From Mixta intestinalis (lineage in GTDB: Bacteria; Pseudomonadota; Gammaproteobacteria; Enterobacterales; Enterobacteriaceae), in contig NZ_CP028271.1 of assembly GCF_009914055.1 (NCBI RefSeq), forward strand, positions 3,348,001-3,412,000: a DNA stretch of 64,000 nucleotides, read 5' to 3'. Made by a program: the position numbers and the translations under genes. How positions within the stretch are numbered: position 1 is the first letter of the stretch; the number at the start of each line of letters is the position of its first letter. Of the stretch, positions 39,124 to 51,893 are shown in pieces. The notes below the pieces were generated by a model that made no database searches, had not been told where the DNA came from, and saw only the letters and a program-made list of their open reading frames with translations.

Positions 39124-41046
39124 ATGTCTGCTAAACCTACCCGTCGTGAACAGCGCACTCAGGCGCAACAGTTTATCTCTTCCTTACAGGGAAGCGCCTT
39201 CCCTAATTCGAAACGCATCTGGATCACCGGCAGCCGCCCCGATATTCGCGTACCGATGCGTGAAATTCAGCTTAGCCCCACCCTGGTCGGCGGTGATAAA
39301 AACGAGCCGCGTTACGAGCCTAACGAAGCCGTACCGGTTTACGATACCGCGGGGCCCTATGGCGATGCCGAAGCGGTAATTGATGTTCATCTGGGTCTGC
39401 CGCGCCTGCGCAGCGACTGGATCGCCCAGCGCGACGATAGCGAACAAACCCAACTCAACTCCAGCTATAGCCAGCAACGGCTGAAAGATGAAGGTCTCGA
39501 TCACCTGCGTTTCGATAATCTGCCGCATCCGCGACGGGCGAAACCGGGCCGCCGGGTTACGCAGCTGTACTACGCGCGTCAGGGGATAGTGACGCCGGAA
39601 ATGGAATTCATCGCCCTTCGGGAAAATATGGGCCGCGAACGCATTCGCAGCGAGGTACTGCGCCAGCAACATCCGGGGCACGATTTCGGCGCCCGGCTGC
39701 CGGAGAATATTACCCCGGAGTTTGTGCGTCAGGAGGTAGCCGCCGGACGAGCCATTATTCCCGCCAATATCAACCATCCGGAAGCGGAACCGATGATTAT
39801 TGGCCGCAACTTTCTGGTGAAGGTGAATGCCAATATCGGTAACTCCTCCGTCAGCTCCTCTATCGAAGAGGAAGTCGAGAAGCTGGTTTGGGCGACACGC
39901 TGGGGTGCCGATACCGTGATGGATCTCTCCACCGGGCGCTATATCCATGAAACGCGCGAATGGATTCTGCGTAACAGCCCGGTTCCGATTGGCACCGTCC
40001 CCATTTATCAGGCACTGGAGAAGGTTAACGGCATTGCTGAAAACCTGACCTGGGCACTGTTCCGCGATACGCTGCTGGAACAGGCGGAACAGGGCGTGGA
40101 CTATTTCACCATTCATGCTGGCGTGCTGTTGCGCTATGTCCCGATGACGGCGAAGCGCCTTACCGGGATCGTTTCCCGCGGCGGATCGATCATGGCGAAG
40201 TGGTGCCTTTCCCACCATCAGGAAAACTTCCTTTATCAACACTTTCGCGAGATTTGTGAAATCTGCGCCGCCTATGATGTGGCGCTGTCGCTGGGTGACG
40301 GCCTGCGCCCCGGCTCGATTCAGGACGCCAATGATGAAGCACAGTTTGCCGAACTCTATACGCTGGGCGAGCTGACCAGGATCGCCTGGGAATATGATGT
40401 GCAGGTGATGATCGAAGGGCCGGGGCATGTGCCGATGCATATGATCCGCCGCAATATGACTGAACAGCTGGAGCATTGTCACGAAGCGCCCTTCTATACG
40501 CTTGGCCCGCTTACCACCGATATCGCCCCCGGTTACGATCACTTCACCTCCGGTATTGGCGCGGCGATGATCGGCTGGTTCGGCTGCGCAATGCTCTGCT
40601 ACGTCACGCCGAAAGAACATTTAGGCTTGCCGAACAAGGAGGACGTTAAACAAGGCCTGATCGCCTACAAGATCGCCGCTCACGCTGCCGATCTTGCCAA
40701 AGGTCATCCCGGCGCACAGATCCGTGATAACGCCATGTCGAAGGCGCGCTTTGAATTCCGCTGGGAAGATCAGTTTAACCTTGCGCTCGATCCCCATACC
40801 GCCCGCGCCTGGCATGACGAAACGCTGCCGCAGGAATCGGGAAAAGTCGCTCATTTCTGCTCAATGTGCGGGCCGAAATTCTGCTCCATGAAAATTACCC
40901 AGGAAGTACGTGAATATGCCGCGAAACAGGAAGCGGAGGCGCAGCCCGTCGAAGTGGGTATGGCGCAGATGTCGCAGGCTTTTCGTCAGCGCGGCGGAGA
41001 ACTTTATCATCCTACCGAGATATTACTACCGGAGGAAAAAGCATGA
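39124..41046 (+). CDS. thiC: Phosphomethylpyrimidine synthase ThiC (radical SAM)
   Basis: Converts aminoimidazole ribotide to the hydroxymethylpyrimidine phosphate of thiamine with a 4Fe-4S cluster and SAM. The product is 640 aa against 631 in E. coli. The C-terminal cluster motif CSMCGPKFC (CX2CX4C) is intact. SRPDIRVPMREI, VNANIGNSSVSSSIEEEVEK and IEGPGHVPMH are diagnostic. The ATG at 39124 follows TGGAG and starts MSAKPTRREQRTQAQQF; an in-frame codon at 39067 lies in the leader. The stop overlaps the thiE ATG as ATGA. Confidence 0.98.
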   Translation: MSAKPTRREQRTQAQQFISSLQGSAFPNSKRIWITGSRPDIRVPMREIQLSPTLVGGDKNEPRYEPNEAVPVYDTAGPYGDAEAVIDVHLGLPRLRSDWIAQRDDSEQTQLNSSYSQQRLKDEGLDHLRFDNLPHPRRAKPGRRVTQLYYARQGIVTPEMEFIALRENMGRERIRSEVLRQQHPGHDFGARLPENITPEFVRQEVAAGRAIIPANINHPEAEPMIIGRNFLVKVNANIGNSSVSSSIEEEVEKLVWATRWGADTVMDLSTGRYIHETREWILRNSPVPIGTVPIYQALEKVNGIAENLTWALFRDTLLEQAEQGVDYFTIHAGVLLRYVPMTAKRLTGIVSRGGSIMAKWCLSHHQENFLYQHFREICEICAAYDVALSLGDGLRPGSIQDANDEAQFAELYTLGELTRIAWEYDVQVMIEGPGHVPMHMIRRNMTEQLEHCHEAPFYTLGPLTTDIAPGYDHFTSGIGAAMIGWFGCAMLCYVTPKEHLGLPNKEDVKQGLIAYKIAAHAADLAKGHPGAQIRDNAMSKARFEFRWEDQFNLALDPHTARAWHDETLPQESGKVAHFCSMCGPKFCSMKITQEVREYAAKQEAEAQPVEVGMAQMSQAFRQRGGELYHPTEILLPEEKA

Positions 41047-41684
41047 GTCACTCTTTCCCTTCCTGCCCTTTCCGGCTTGGCCTCTATCCTGTCGTTGACA
41101 GTCTTGAATGGATTGCGCGTTTGCTTGACGCAGGCGTGCGCACGATACAGTTACGCATCAAAGACCGCCCAGCCGCTGAGGTAGAACCGGTGATTGAGCA
41201 GGCTATTGCGCTGGGCCGCCAATATCAGGCGCGTCTGTTTATCAATGATTACTGGCAGCTGGCGATTAAGCATGGTGCCTGGGGCGTGCATCTGGGTCAG
41301 GAAGATCTGGACGTTGCCGATCTCGACGCTATACGCCGTGCCGGGTTACGCCTGGGCCTTTCTACCCATGACGACAGCGAGATCGATCGGGCGCTGACCG
41401 CCCGGCCTTCTTATATCGCACTGGGCCATGTTTTCCCAACGCAAACCAAAGAGATGCCCTCCGCGCCGCAGGGTCTGGAAGAGCTCAGAAAGCATGTTGC
41501 CCGACTGGGCAATATACCCACCGTCGCTATCGGCGGAATCAGCCTTGAACGCGCCCCGGCGGTGCTGGCCTGCGGCGTCGGCAGCATCGCGGTAGTCAGT
41601 GCCATAACCCAGGCCGACGACTGGCGTGCGGCAACGGCGGCGCTGCTGGCGCTGGCCGGTACGGGAGATGAGGCTGATGCTTAA
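41043..41684 (+). CDS. thiE: Thiamine-phosphate synthase
   Basis: TIM-barrel enzyme joining pyrimidine pyrophosphate and thiazole phosphate to thiamine phosphate. The product is 213 aa. Conserved parts are LGLYPVVDS, VRTIQLRIKDR (diphosphate contact), FINDYWQLA, GVHLGQEDL (Mg site), LGHVFPTQTK and the phosphate-binding VAIGGI. It overlaps thiC by four bases and thiF by eight, showing tight coupling. Confidence 0.96.
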   Translation: MSHSFPSCPFRLGLYPVVDSLEWIARLLDAGVRTIQLRIKDRPAAEVEPVIEQAIALGRQYQARLFINDYWQLAIKHGAWGVHLGQEDLDVADLDAIRRAGLRLGLSTHDDSEIDRALTARPSYIALGHVFPTQTKEMPSAPQGLEELRKHVARLGNIPTVAIGGISLERAPAVLACGVGSIAVVSAITQADDWRAATAALLALAGTGDEADA

Positions 41685-42426
41685 CGACCAGGATTTTTTA
41701 CGCTACAGCCGCCAGCTTCTGCTGGAGGAATTTGGCATAGAAGGGCAACAGAAGCTGCAACACGCCAGCGTATTGATCGTCGGGCTGGGCGGTCTGGGCG
41801 CGCCCGCAGCGCTCTGGCTGGCGGCGGCAGGCGTCGGCAAGCTACTGCTGGCCGATGATGACAAACTGCATATCAGTAATCTGCAACGCCAGATTCTCTA
41901 CCGTAGCGCTGACTGCGGGAAAGCCAAAGCTCCGCTGGCGCAGCAGCAGCTACAGGCGCTGAACCCACAGACAGAAACCATCGCGCTACAGGCAAGAATG
42001 GACGAGGCACAGCTGCGTGAATTAGCGCCGCAGGTCGATCTGGTACTGGACTGTAGCGACAACATGGCAACACGCCACGTAATTAACGCCGCCTGTGTTG
42101 CCAGCGGCACGCCGTTAATCAGCGGCAGCGCCGTAGGCTTTGGCGGACAGCTGTTAGTTATCTCACCACCGTGGCAAAAAGGTTGTTATCGCTGCCTGTG
42201 GCCAGATAGCAGCGAACCGGAACGTAACTGCCGCACCGCTGGCGTGCTGGGGCCGGTCGTCGGCACTATCGGCACCTTGCAGGCGCTGGAGGCGCTAAAG
42301 ATGCTGGTGGGCCAGCGCTCCTCGCTTGACGGTCAGCTACGCCTGTTTGACGGACGCCAGCAGACATGGCGCACGCTGGGCCTGACGCGCGATCCGCATT
42401 GTCCGGTATGCGGAGGCAATAAATGA
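41677..42426 (+). CDS. thiF: ThiF, ThiS adenylyltransferase
   Basis: E1-like enzyme that adenylates the C-terminal glycine of ThiS and takes part in sulfur loading. The product is 249 aa against 251 in E. coli. The nucleotide loop is VLIVGLGGLGAPAALWLAAA, followed by LADDDKLHISNLQRQ and LDCSDNMATR. Zinc-site pairs are CYRC and CPVC; the acyl-disulfide Cys is expected in the RCLWPD segment. The ATG at 41677 is chosen by homology to the MNDxDF start. The stop overlaps thiS. Confidence 0.96.
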   Translation: MLNDQDFLRYSRQLLLEEFGIEGQQKLQHASVLIVGLGGLGAPAALWLAAAGVGKLLLADDDKLHISNLQRQILYRSADCGKAKAPLAQQQLQALNPQTETIALQARMDEAQLRELAPQVDLVLDCSDNMATRHVINAACVASGTPLISGSAVGFGGQLLVISPPWQKGCYRCLWPDSSEPERNCRTAGVLGPVVGTIGTLQALEALKMLVGQRSSLDGQLRLFDGRQQTWRTLGLTRDPHCPVCGGNK

Positions 42427-42623
42427 ATATTGTGGTTAACGACGAGAGGCTCAGCCTGGAAGCACCGCTGTCGCTGGAGACGCTGCTGGAAAGGCTGGGC
42501 TGCCACCAGCCAGGCACCGCGCTGGCGGTCAATCAACAGATCGTTCCCCGCGCCAGCTGGGCACAACGCACACTGCGGGAAGGCGATGAAGTCGTTATTT
42601 TTCAGGCAATTGCTGGAGGTTGA
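42423..42623 (+). CDS. thiS: ThiS, sulfur carrier protein
   Basis: Ubiquitin-like sulfur donor for the thiazole ring; the C-terminal glycine carries the thiocarboxylate. The product is 66 aa, starts MNIVVNDERLSLEAPLSLET and ends FQAIAGG with the required Gly-Gly. RLGCHQPGTALAVNQQIVPR is the usual beta-grasp core. The ATG overlaps the thiF stop (ATGA), and thiG starts one base after the TGA. Confidence 0.97.
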   Translation: MNIVVNDERLSLEAPLSLETLLERLGCHQPGTALAVNQQIVPRASWAQRTLREGDEVVIFQAIAGG

Positions 42624-42624
42624 G

Positions 42625-43401
42625 ATGTTACAGATTGCAGATAAATCATTTTCTTCACGACTCTTCACCGGCACCGGCAAGTTCGCTACGCCTGCGCTGA
42701 TGCTCGACGCGCTGCGCGCCTCCGGCTCGCAGTTGGTTACGATGGCGATGAAACGGCTGGATTTACGCGGCGGCGATGATGGCATTCTGGCACCATTGCA
42801 GGCGCTGGGCGTTCAGCTACTGCCAAATACCTCCGGCGCGAAAACCGCTGAGGAGGCGATCTTCGCCGCTCGCCTGGCGCGTGAAGCCTTAGGCACCCGC
42901 TGGCTGAAGCTGGAGATCCATCCTGATGCGCGCTATCTGCTACCCGATCCGATCGAAACATTAAAGGCGGCGGCGCAGCTGGTAAAAGAAGGTTTTATTG
43001 TACTGCCCTACTGCGGTGCCGATCCGGTATTGTGCAAGCGGCTGGAGGAAGCTGGCTGCGCTGCCGTTATGCCATTGGGTGCGCCCATCGGTAGCAATCA
43101 GGGGCTAAAAACGCGCGATCTGCTGCATATTATTATTGAACAGGCAAAAGTGCCGGTTGTGGTAGATGCCGGAATTGGCGCGCCCAGCCACGCCAGCGAA
43201 GCGCTGGAGATGGGTGCCGATGCGGTGCTGGTCAATACGGCTATTGCTGTGGCACGCAATCCGGTAGAAATGGCACGCGCCTTCCGCCTTGCCGTTGAAG
43301 CCGGACGCATCGCCTGGCAGAGTGGCCTTGGGACAAGCCAGTTTCAGGCCGCGGCCTCCAGCCCGCTTACCGATTTCCTTAGCCAGCCGGAGCGCGCATG
43401 A
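42625..43401 (+). CDS. thiG: Thiazole synthase ThiG
   Basis: TIM-barrel enzyme that builds thiazole phosphate from deoxyxylulose 5-phosphate, dehydroglycine and ThiS thiocarboxylate. The product is 258 aa. It starts MLQIADKSFSSRLFTGTGKF. The imine-forming Lys lies in WLKLEIHPD. VVVDAGIGAPSHASEALEMG and the phosphate loop are retained. The ATG at 42625 follows TGGAGGT. The stop overlaps the thiH start. Confidence 0.97.
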   Translation: MLQIADKSFSSRLFTGTGKFATPALMLDALRASGSQLVTMAMKRLDLRGGDDGILAPLQALGVQLLPNTSGAKTAEEAIFAARLAREALGTRWLKLEIHPDARYLLPDPIETLKAAAQLVKEGFIVLPYCGADPVLCKRLEEAGCAAVMPLGAPIGSNQGLKTRDLLHIIIEQAKVPVVVDAGIGAPSHASEALEMGADAVLVNTAIAVARNPVEMARAFRLAVEAGRIAWQSGLGTSQFQAAASSPLTDFLSQPERA

Positions 43402-44528
43402 TGAAAGACTTTATCGACCGCTGGCGCCTGCTGGGCTGGGATGATATTCGGCTGCGTATCCACAGTAAAACCGCAGCGGACGTGGAGCGAGCGCTCAACG
43501 CGCCGCGCCCGGATCGTGACGATCTGATGGCACTGCTTTCCCCCGCCGCCGCCAAGTTTCTGGAGCCGCTGGCACAGAAAGCTCAGCGTCTGACGCGCCA
43601 GCGCTTCGGCAATACCGTCAGTTTCTACGTGCCGCTCTATCTCTCTAACCTGTGCGCCAATGACTGCACCTATTGCGGGTTCTCTATGAGCAACCGCATT
43701 AAGCGTAAGACGCTAAACGCCGAAGAGATCGCACGCGAGTGTCAGGCGATCCGCGCCATGGGATTCGATCATCTGTTGCTGGTTACCGGCGAGCATCAAG
43801 CTAAAGTTGGGATCGACTATTTCCACCAGCATATCCCACAGATCCGCCCCCATTTCAGTTCGTTGATGATGGAGGTTCAGCCACTTTCACAGCAGGAGTA
43901 TCTGGGGCTGAGAAAGATCGGGCTGGATGGCGTAATGGTTTACCAGGAAACCTATCATCCAAAGATCTATCAACAGCACCATCTGAAAGGGAATAAGCAG
44001 GATTTCTTTTTCCGGCTGGAAACGCCGGATCGTCTGGGACGCGCCGGGATCGATAAAATTGGCCTCGGCGCGCTGATTGGCCTTTCCGATAGCTGGCGTA
44101 CCGACTGTTTTATACTGGCGGAGCATCTGCTGTGGCTTCAGCAAACTTACTGGCAGAGCCGTTACTCCATCTCTTTCCCACGGCTGCGTCCCTGCACCGG
44201 CGGTATTGAACCCGCATCGCTAATGGATGAAGCGCAGCTGGTGCAAACTATCTGCGCCTTCCGCCTGTTTGCACCGGAGGTAGAGCTATCTTTATCGACG
44301 CGTGAATCGCCCCGCTTTCGCGATCGGGTAGTGCCGCTGGCGATTAACAGCGTTAGCGCTTTTTCCAAAACGCAGCCCGGCGGCTATGCCGATCCGCACC
44401 CGGAGCTGGAGCAGTTTTCGCCGGACGATCATCGCCCGCCGCAGGAGGTGGCCGCCGCGCTTACGCAGGCGGGATTACAGCCGGTATGGAAAGACTGGGA
44501 TAGCTGGCTGGGACGTGCACCGCAATAA
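43398..44528 (+). CDS. thiH: ThiH, tyrosine lyase (radical SAM)
   Basis: Cleaves tyrosine to dehydroglycine and p-cresol for thiazole formation. The product is 376 aa against 377 in E. coli. The radical SAM motif is CANDCTYC (CX3CX2C) in LSNLCANDCTYCGFSMSN. VTGEHQAKVGIDYF, QETYHPKIYQQHHLKG and ISFPRLRPCTGG are family strings. Adjacent ATGs at 43398 and 43401 both overlap the thiG stop; 43401 would give the MKxF start of E. coli. It is the last thi gene; no clear terminator was seen in the next 180 bases. Confidence 0.97.
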   Translation: MMKDFIDRWRLLGWDDIRLRIHSKTAADVERALNAPRPDRDDLMALLSPAAAKFLEPLAQKAQRLTRQRFGNTVSFYVPLYLSNLCANDCTYCGFSMSNRIKRKTLNAEEIARECQAIRAMGFDHLLLVTGEHQAKVGIDYFHQHIPQIRPHFSSLMMEVQPLSQQEYLGLRKIGLDGVMVYQETYHPKIYQQHHLKGNKQDFFFRLETPDRLGRAGIDKIGLGALIGLSDSWRTDCFILAEHLLWLQQTYWQSRYSISFPRLRPCTGGIEPASLMDEAQLVQTICAFRLFAPEVELSLSTRESPRFRDRVVPLAINSVSAFSKTQPGGYADPHPELEQFSPDDHRPPQEVAAALTQAGLQPVWKDWDSWLGRAPQ

Positions 44529-44706
44529 TCTTCCGCAAAGTGTTTATTGCGCATCTATTTTGGAAGCTGGCAGGTAAAAGAGCCAAATCCTGCTGGATGT
44601 TATTCACAGCAGAGATTAGCCTTAACGTCAGGCGCAGCTCAGGGCCGCTTAACTCCCTCACTGGCCCGGTTGCGCTGCTTAGCGTATTGATTAACTAAAT
44701 ACGAAA

Positions 44707-45789
44707 CTATCGACTATTGGAATGATCAGGGTAACCGGGCGTTGCCCAGACCGAAGGCCAGTCGCCCGGTTCACCGCCGTCGCAGCTCGGCTGGCTGTTA
44801 TAGCTGATTAGCCGGAAGCCTTCGCCATCATAGCGCCAGATAGCACTTTCTCCACAATCGGCAATTCCCCGACCGCGTGCCGAATGGAAAAGCTCGCCGC
44901 GATGCGGATCGTAACCGGCGTTGGTAAACCAGCTAACACTGTTCGGTTGGCCTTCTTCATCTTTCAATGGCAACGGTAAAGTTAGCTGTTTTGCCTGTTC
45001 AGGCGCGCTGCGCGGCGTAATAAACAGCACGCTGGAAGATTGATAAGCGCCCATGCCACAGTTCACCATGACCAAAGCATGTTGCGCATCCAAAGGCTGC
45101 GCTTCGCTACGAGTAACATCCTCTTCGGAGGGTTCGCACTCTTCCTGCTTCAGTATCGCCTGTTGGCTGTTAATAACGCTTTTAATCAGCGCTGGCGCAT
45201 TATTTAGCGGTACTACCTGCGGGACAGGGATTGGCGGTACAGCAGAGGGACGCGGCGGTACATTATCAGCGGAAACATCGCCCGTTTTCAGTAACGCCGT
45301 TTGGTTATTCAGGCGGCCCTGCCGATCGTCAACAAACAGCAGAGCGGCATTTAACCCGCTGAGCGATGCCGTGACGTCATTATCGGACGTCAGAGAAAGA
45401 GTTAACGCATTTTTAGCCGCCGCAATGAGCGCCTGAATATCGCCCAGGTCATTACTGTGCACGCTGGCGTAATCATTATTTTCATCCGCGTCGGAGCGCG
45501 CGATAGCATGATCCCAGCGTTTGCCATCCAGCCAGACTCCCTGCGCTTTATCTGCATCAAAACTCATGATATCTAAAGCCACCTCACCGTTCGGCCCCGC
45601 CTGATGCCAAATAACGATACGCATATTTTCATCTGTATTGCGAATATCGCAGTCGTTGAGGTTATTGCAGGTTACCTGCCACTCACGAAATATACGCTGC
45701 ACCGGCTGATCCAACGGCGTGGCAGCACCCGTTGCGCCTAACCAACCAAAACATGCTGTAAACAGCAGCGCCTTGCCAGATAACTTCAT
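44707..45789 (-). CDS. DUF1176 family secreted protein
   Basis: Predicted periplasmic protein of 360 aa with unknown function. A signal peptide (MKLSGKALLFTACFGWLGAT) is followed by VQRIFREWQVTCNNLNDCDI, typical of DUF1176 proteins. Other features are two pairs of cysteines near the N-terminus (CNNLNDC), a Pro-rich linker near residue 180 (PPRPSAVPPIPVPQVVP), and a C-terminal domain with WRYDGEGFRLISYNSQPSCDGG. The ATG at 45789 follows GAGGGAG. It is convergent with thiH and stands alone. The family name is by recollection of the signature. Confidence 0.75.
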   Translation of the reverse strand: MKLSGKALLFTACFGWLGATGAATPLDQPVQRIFREWQVTCNNLNDCDIRNTDENMRIVIWHQAGPNGEVALDIMSFDADKAQGVWLDGKRWDHAIARSDADENNDYASVHSNDLGDIQALIAAAKNALTLSLTSDNDVTASLSGLNAALLFVDDRQGRLNNQTALLKTGDVSADNVPPRPSAVPPIPVPQVVPLNNAPALIKSVINSQQAILKQEECEPSEEDVTRSEAQPLDAQHALVMVNCGMGAYQSSSVLFITPRSAPEQAKQLTLPLPLKDEEGQPNSVSWFTNAGYDPHRGELFHSARGRGIADCGESAIWRYDGEGFRLISYNSQPSCDGGEPGDWPSVWATPGYPDHSNSR

Positions 45790-46065
45790 GTTTACGCTCC
45801 CTCTCTGTGCAATCAATGCATAAAGGTGCTTTTTTGGCACCTGCCTCCCGTTCTGGAAAAGTTAAACGGTAAACTCGTGTCAACTTTGTTGCCACGATAA
45901 TATCCGCTCGGATGTTTATTTTTTTATAGCCATTTTATCGCTGCTCAGCACAGTATCCAGCGATGTTATTTCTTTTTATTTTGTTACGTTATTACCTATT
46001 ACGCTAATTTCTTCTACGCCAAATGTGTTTAAAGTGAACAAAGGGTGTTGTTTACAAGGAGAAAA
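45790..46065. other. Intergenic region between DUF1176 gene and accessory cluster
   Basis: About 275 AT-rich bases between divergent genes. It should hold promoters for both sides. AAGGAG at 46057-46061 serves the start at 46066. No operator or repeat was recognised. Confidence 0.5.
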
Positions 46066-46634
46066 ATGGCAGGGCGTAGTGAAATCATTGATGGGTCTGA
46101 TGCTGCGATATATCGCAATGGGTTAGTTTACTCTGAAGTTCTTGGCTGGATAGATTTAGGACATGCCAGAGGAGACGATATACAGTTTCTTTTAGAATTG
46201 CTCTGGCGATGATGATGTCTACCGCAATGCGCTTTGAGTCGCTACAGGCTTCAGTGCTCTTTAGCTGGAAAACCGATAGCGGCTTTAGTGCGGAAGATCT
46301 GGTTTCCGATCTGTTTGGCTTTTATCGCGTTACTCGCCCTACTAACTATTTTCCCTTTCTTAAACTCATCAGCAAAGCAGAAGCACTGGTACGCTGGGAT
46401 CACTACGGTCCACCGGGACAGTATAAAAACAAGCTCTTTAAACCGCTGCTTTTTCCCGATCCGCGCCAGAATCCTCATGCCATACCACATTATGGTCAGC
46501 TACTCAATTTTATGATGTCAGTACAGCCTTTTACTGATTTTAAATCTGGTATTATTGAAGTAATAACGGATAACGGTACGCAATTTAATATTTTCACTCA
46601 GCCGAGAACGTTCAATGCTAAAAGAAATCCGTAA
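46066..46634 (+). pseudogene. Unrecognised gene, apparently broken by an internal frame-changing deletion
   Basis: A strong AAGGAG and ATG (46066) open a 48-codon frame containing DAAIYRNGLVYSEVLGWIDL and GHARGDDI, ending at TGA 46210-46212. A second frame takes over at once: from ATG 46209 it reads MMMSTAMRFESLQ, FSWKTDSGFSAEDLVSDLF and PHYGQLLNFMMSVQPFTDF to 46634. Read upstream of that ATG, the second frame gives FRIALAMMMST, which looks like the interior of a protein. I infer one ancestral protein that lost roughly 50 codons with a frame change near 46180-46205. The family is not identified. The end overlaps the next gene by 20 bases. Confidence 0.6.
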
Positions 46635-46952
46635 AATAGCGACTATTATTACCGGCTTCCTGGTGTTGTTAGTGCTTATTGCCGGCTACTTTGTTCTGCC
46701 GGTCTGGTGGGCCGAGGAAGCCAGCTACACCGAAAAAGACTGGCTGAAATACCATCTGCTGACCTCAGACGAAATCAAATGCGCACCGCGCATTACCAAA
46801 GATTTTATTATCGAATACAAAACACGCGATGGCCCTTCCCCTTCTGTCAGCGCAATAACGTTCAAAGGAGCAACAGATACGGGGCGGCTGGAGCATTACC
46901 TGTTGGCTCTGGGCTATCGCCCGGCCATCAATCCTGTCCATGGAAAAATGTG
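46615..46952 (+). repeat. Direct repeat unit 1 (338 bp)
   Basis: It starts exactly at the ATG of copy 1 and matches 47057-47394 at 337 of 338 positions. The single difference is G46624 against A47066. The offset is 442 bases. The sequence just outside both ends does not match. Confidence 0.95.
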
Positions 46953-47076
46953 GTTTTCTCCAGATCGACAAATGACGGCCTATATTGACCTTCATACTGA
47001 AGATGTCGCTTTAACTTTTTTAGATGTTCCTGTCATGAGTAGCGATATTATTCTTGATGCTAAAAAAAATCCGTAA
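46615..47076 (+). CDS. Unrecognised single-pass membrane-anchored protein (copy 1 of tandem pair)
   Basis: The product is 153 aa. An uncleaved N-terminal anchor is likely: a basic start (MLKEIRKIATIIT) then GFLVLLVLIAGYFVLPVWW. The remainder is polar and should face the periplasm (EEASYTEKDWLKYHLLTSDE, later FSPDRQMTAYIDL, ALTFLDVPVM). It has one Cys (near residue 57) and no recognised domain. The ATG overlaps the end of the upstream frame by 20 bases, and its own last 20 bases overlap the start of copy 2. A GAGAA precedes the ATG. Its genomic link to the broken gene suggests a functional pair, but no function can be given. Confidence 0.75.
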   Translation: MLKEIRKIATIITGFLVLLVLIAGYFVLPVWWAEEASYTEKDWLKYHLLTSDEIKCAPRITKDFIIEYKTRDGPSPSVSAITFKGATDTGRLEHYLLALGYRPAINPVHGKMWFSPDRQMTAYIDLHTEDVALTFLDVPVMSSDIILDAKKNP

Positions 47077-47394
47077 AATAGCGACTATTATTACCGGCTT
47101 CCTGGTGTTGTTAGTGCTTATTGCCGGCTACTTTGTTCTGCCGGTCTGGTGGGCCGAGGAAGCCAGCTACACCGAAAAAGACTGGCTGAAATACCATCTG
47201 CTGACCTCAGACGAAATCAAATGCGCACCGCGCATTACCAAAGATTTTATTATCGAATACAAAACACGCGATGGCCCTTCCCCTTCTGTCAGCGCAATAA
47301 CGTTCAAAGGAGCAACAGATACGGGGCGGCTGGAGCATTACCTGTTGGCTCTGGGCTATCGCCCGGCCATCAATCCTGTCCATGGAAAAATGTG
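47057..47394 (+). repeat. Direct repeat unit 2 (338 bp)
   Basis: Second copy of the unit at 46615-46952. Identity stops after the TG of codon 113, where copy 1 has TGG and copy 2 TGA. Confidence 0.95.
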
Positions 47395-47500
47395 AGCCTC
47401 TCCGGATATGAACCTCAGCGCCTACATTTATCAACGCAGCAATGAGACAGAACTGGTATTTCTTGATGAGCCTGTGCTTGATGCCTGTCTTACCAGGTAA
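47057..47500 (+). pseudogene. Copy 2 of the membrane-anchored gene, interrupted by an in-frame stop
   Basis: The first 338 bases match copy 1 at all but one position (47066). Codon 113 is TGA (47393-47395) where copy 1 has TGG. After it the same frame stays open to TAA 47498-47500 and encodes a tail homologous to, but diverged from, copy 1: SPDMNLSAYIY and LVFLDEPVL against SPDRQMTAYID and LTFLDVPVM. So it is a 147-codon paralog with a nonsense codon exactly at the identity boundary. A truncated 112-aa product could still be made. No Shine-Dalgarno is visible; translation would depend on copy 1. Confidence 0.75.
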
Positions 47501-47531
47501 AGATATTCAACTGCTGATTTTATCCGCCCAT

Positions 47532-47559
47532 AAAAAAACCCTGCCGAAGCAGGGTTTTT
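47532..47559. terminator. Bidirectional terminator between accessory cluster and rpoC
   Basis: AAACCCTGC (47536-47544) and GCAGGGTTT (47549-47557) form a perfect 9-bp stem with loop CGAA, with further A-T pairs outside. An A-run precedes it and a T-run follows, so it can work for both converging transcripts, ending rpoBC from the right. Confidence 0.93.
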
Positions 47560-47583
47560 AATGTTACGGCATAGCGTCTGACG

Positions 47584-51807
<4,224 letters not shown>

Positions 51808-51893
51808 GGATTAGCTCCCGTCGGAGTGAGACTTCTCAAGGGAATCCGGGACAAGCCCGAATTCCCTTGTAACCAGTACAGATGCGAGTGTAA

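Noticed and set aside
39184..40620. 478-codon minus-strand frame opposite thiC
   Set aside because: It is antisense to an intact thiC with all motifs, and the product is a His/Arg-rich low-similarity sequence typical of shadow frames.
47393..47395. In-frame TGA in copy 2 as a selenocysteine or programmed read-through codon
   Set aside because: Copy 1 has Trp there, no SECIS-like hairpin is evident downstream, and the codon coincides with the edge of a converted segment. A nonsense mutation is simpler.
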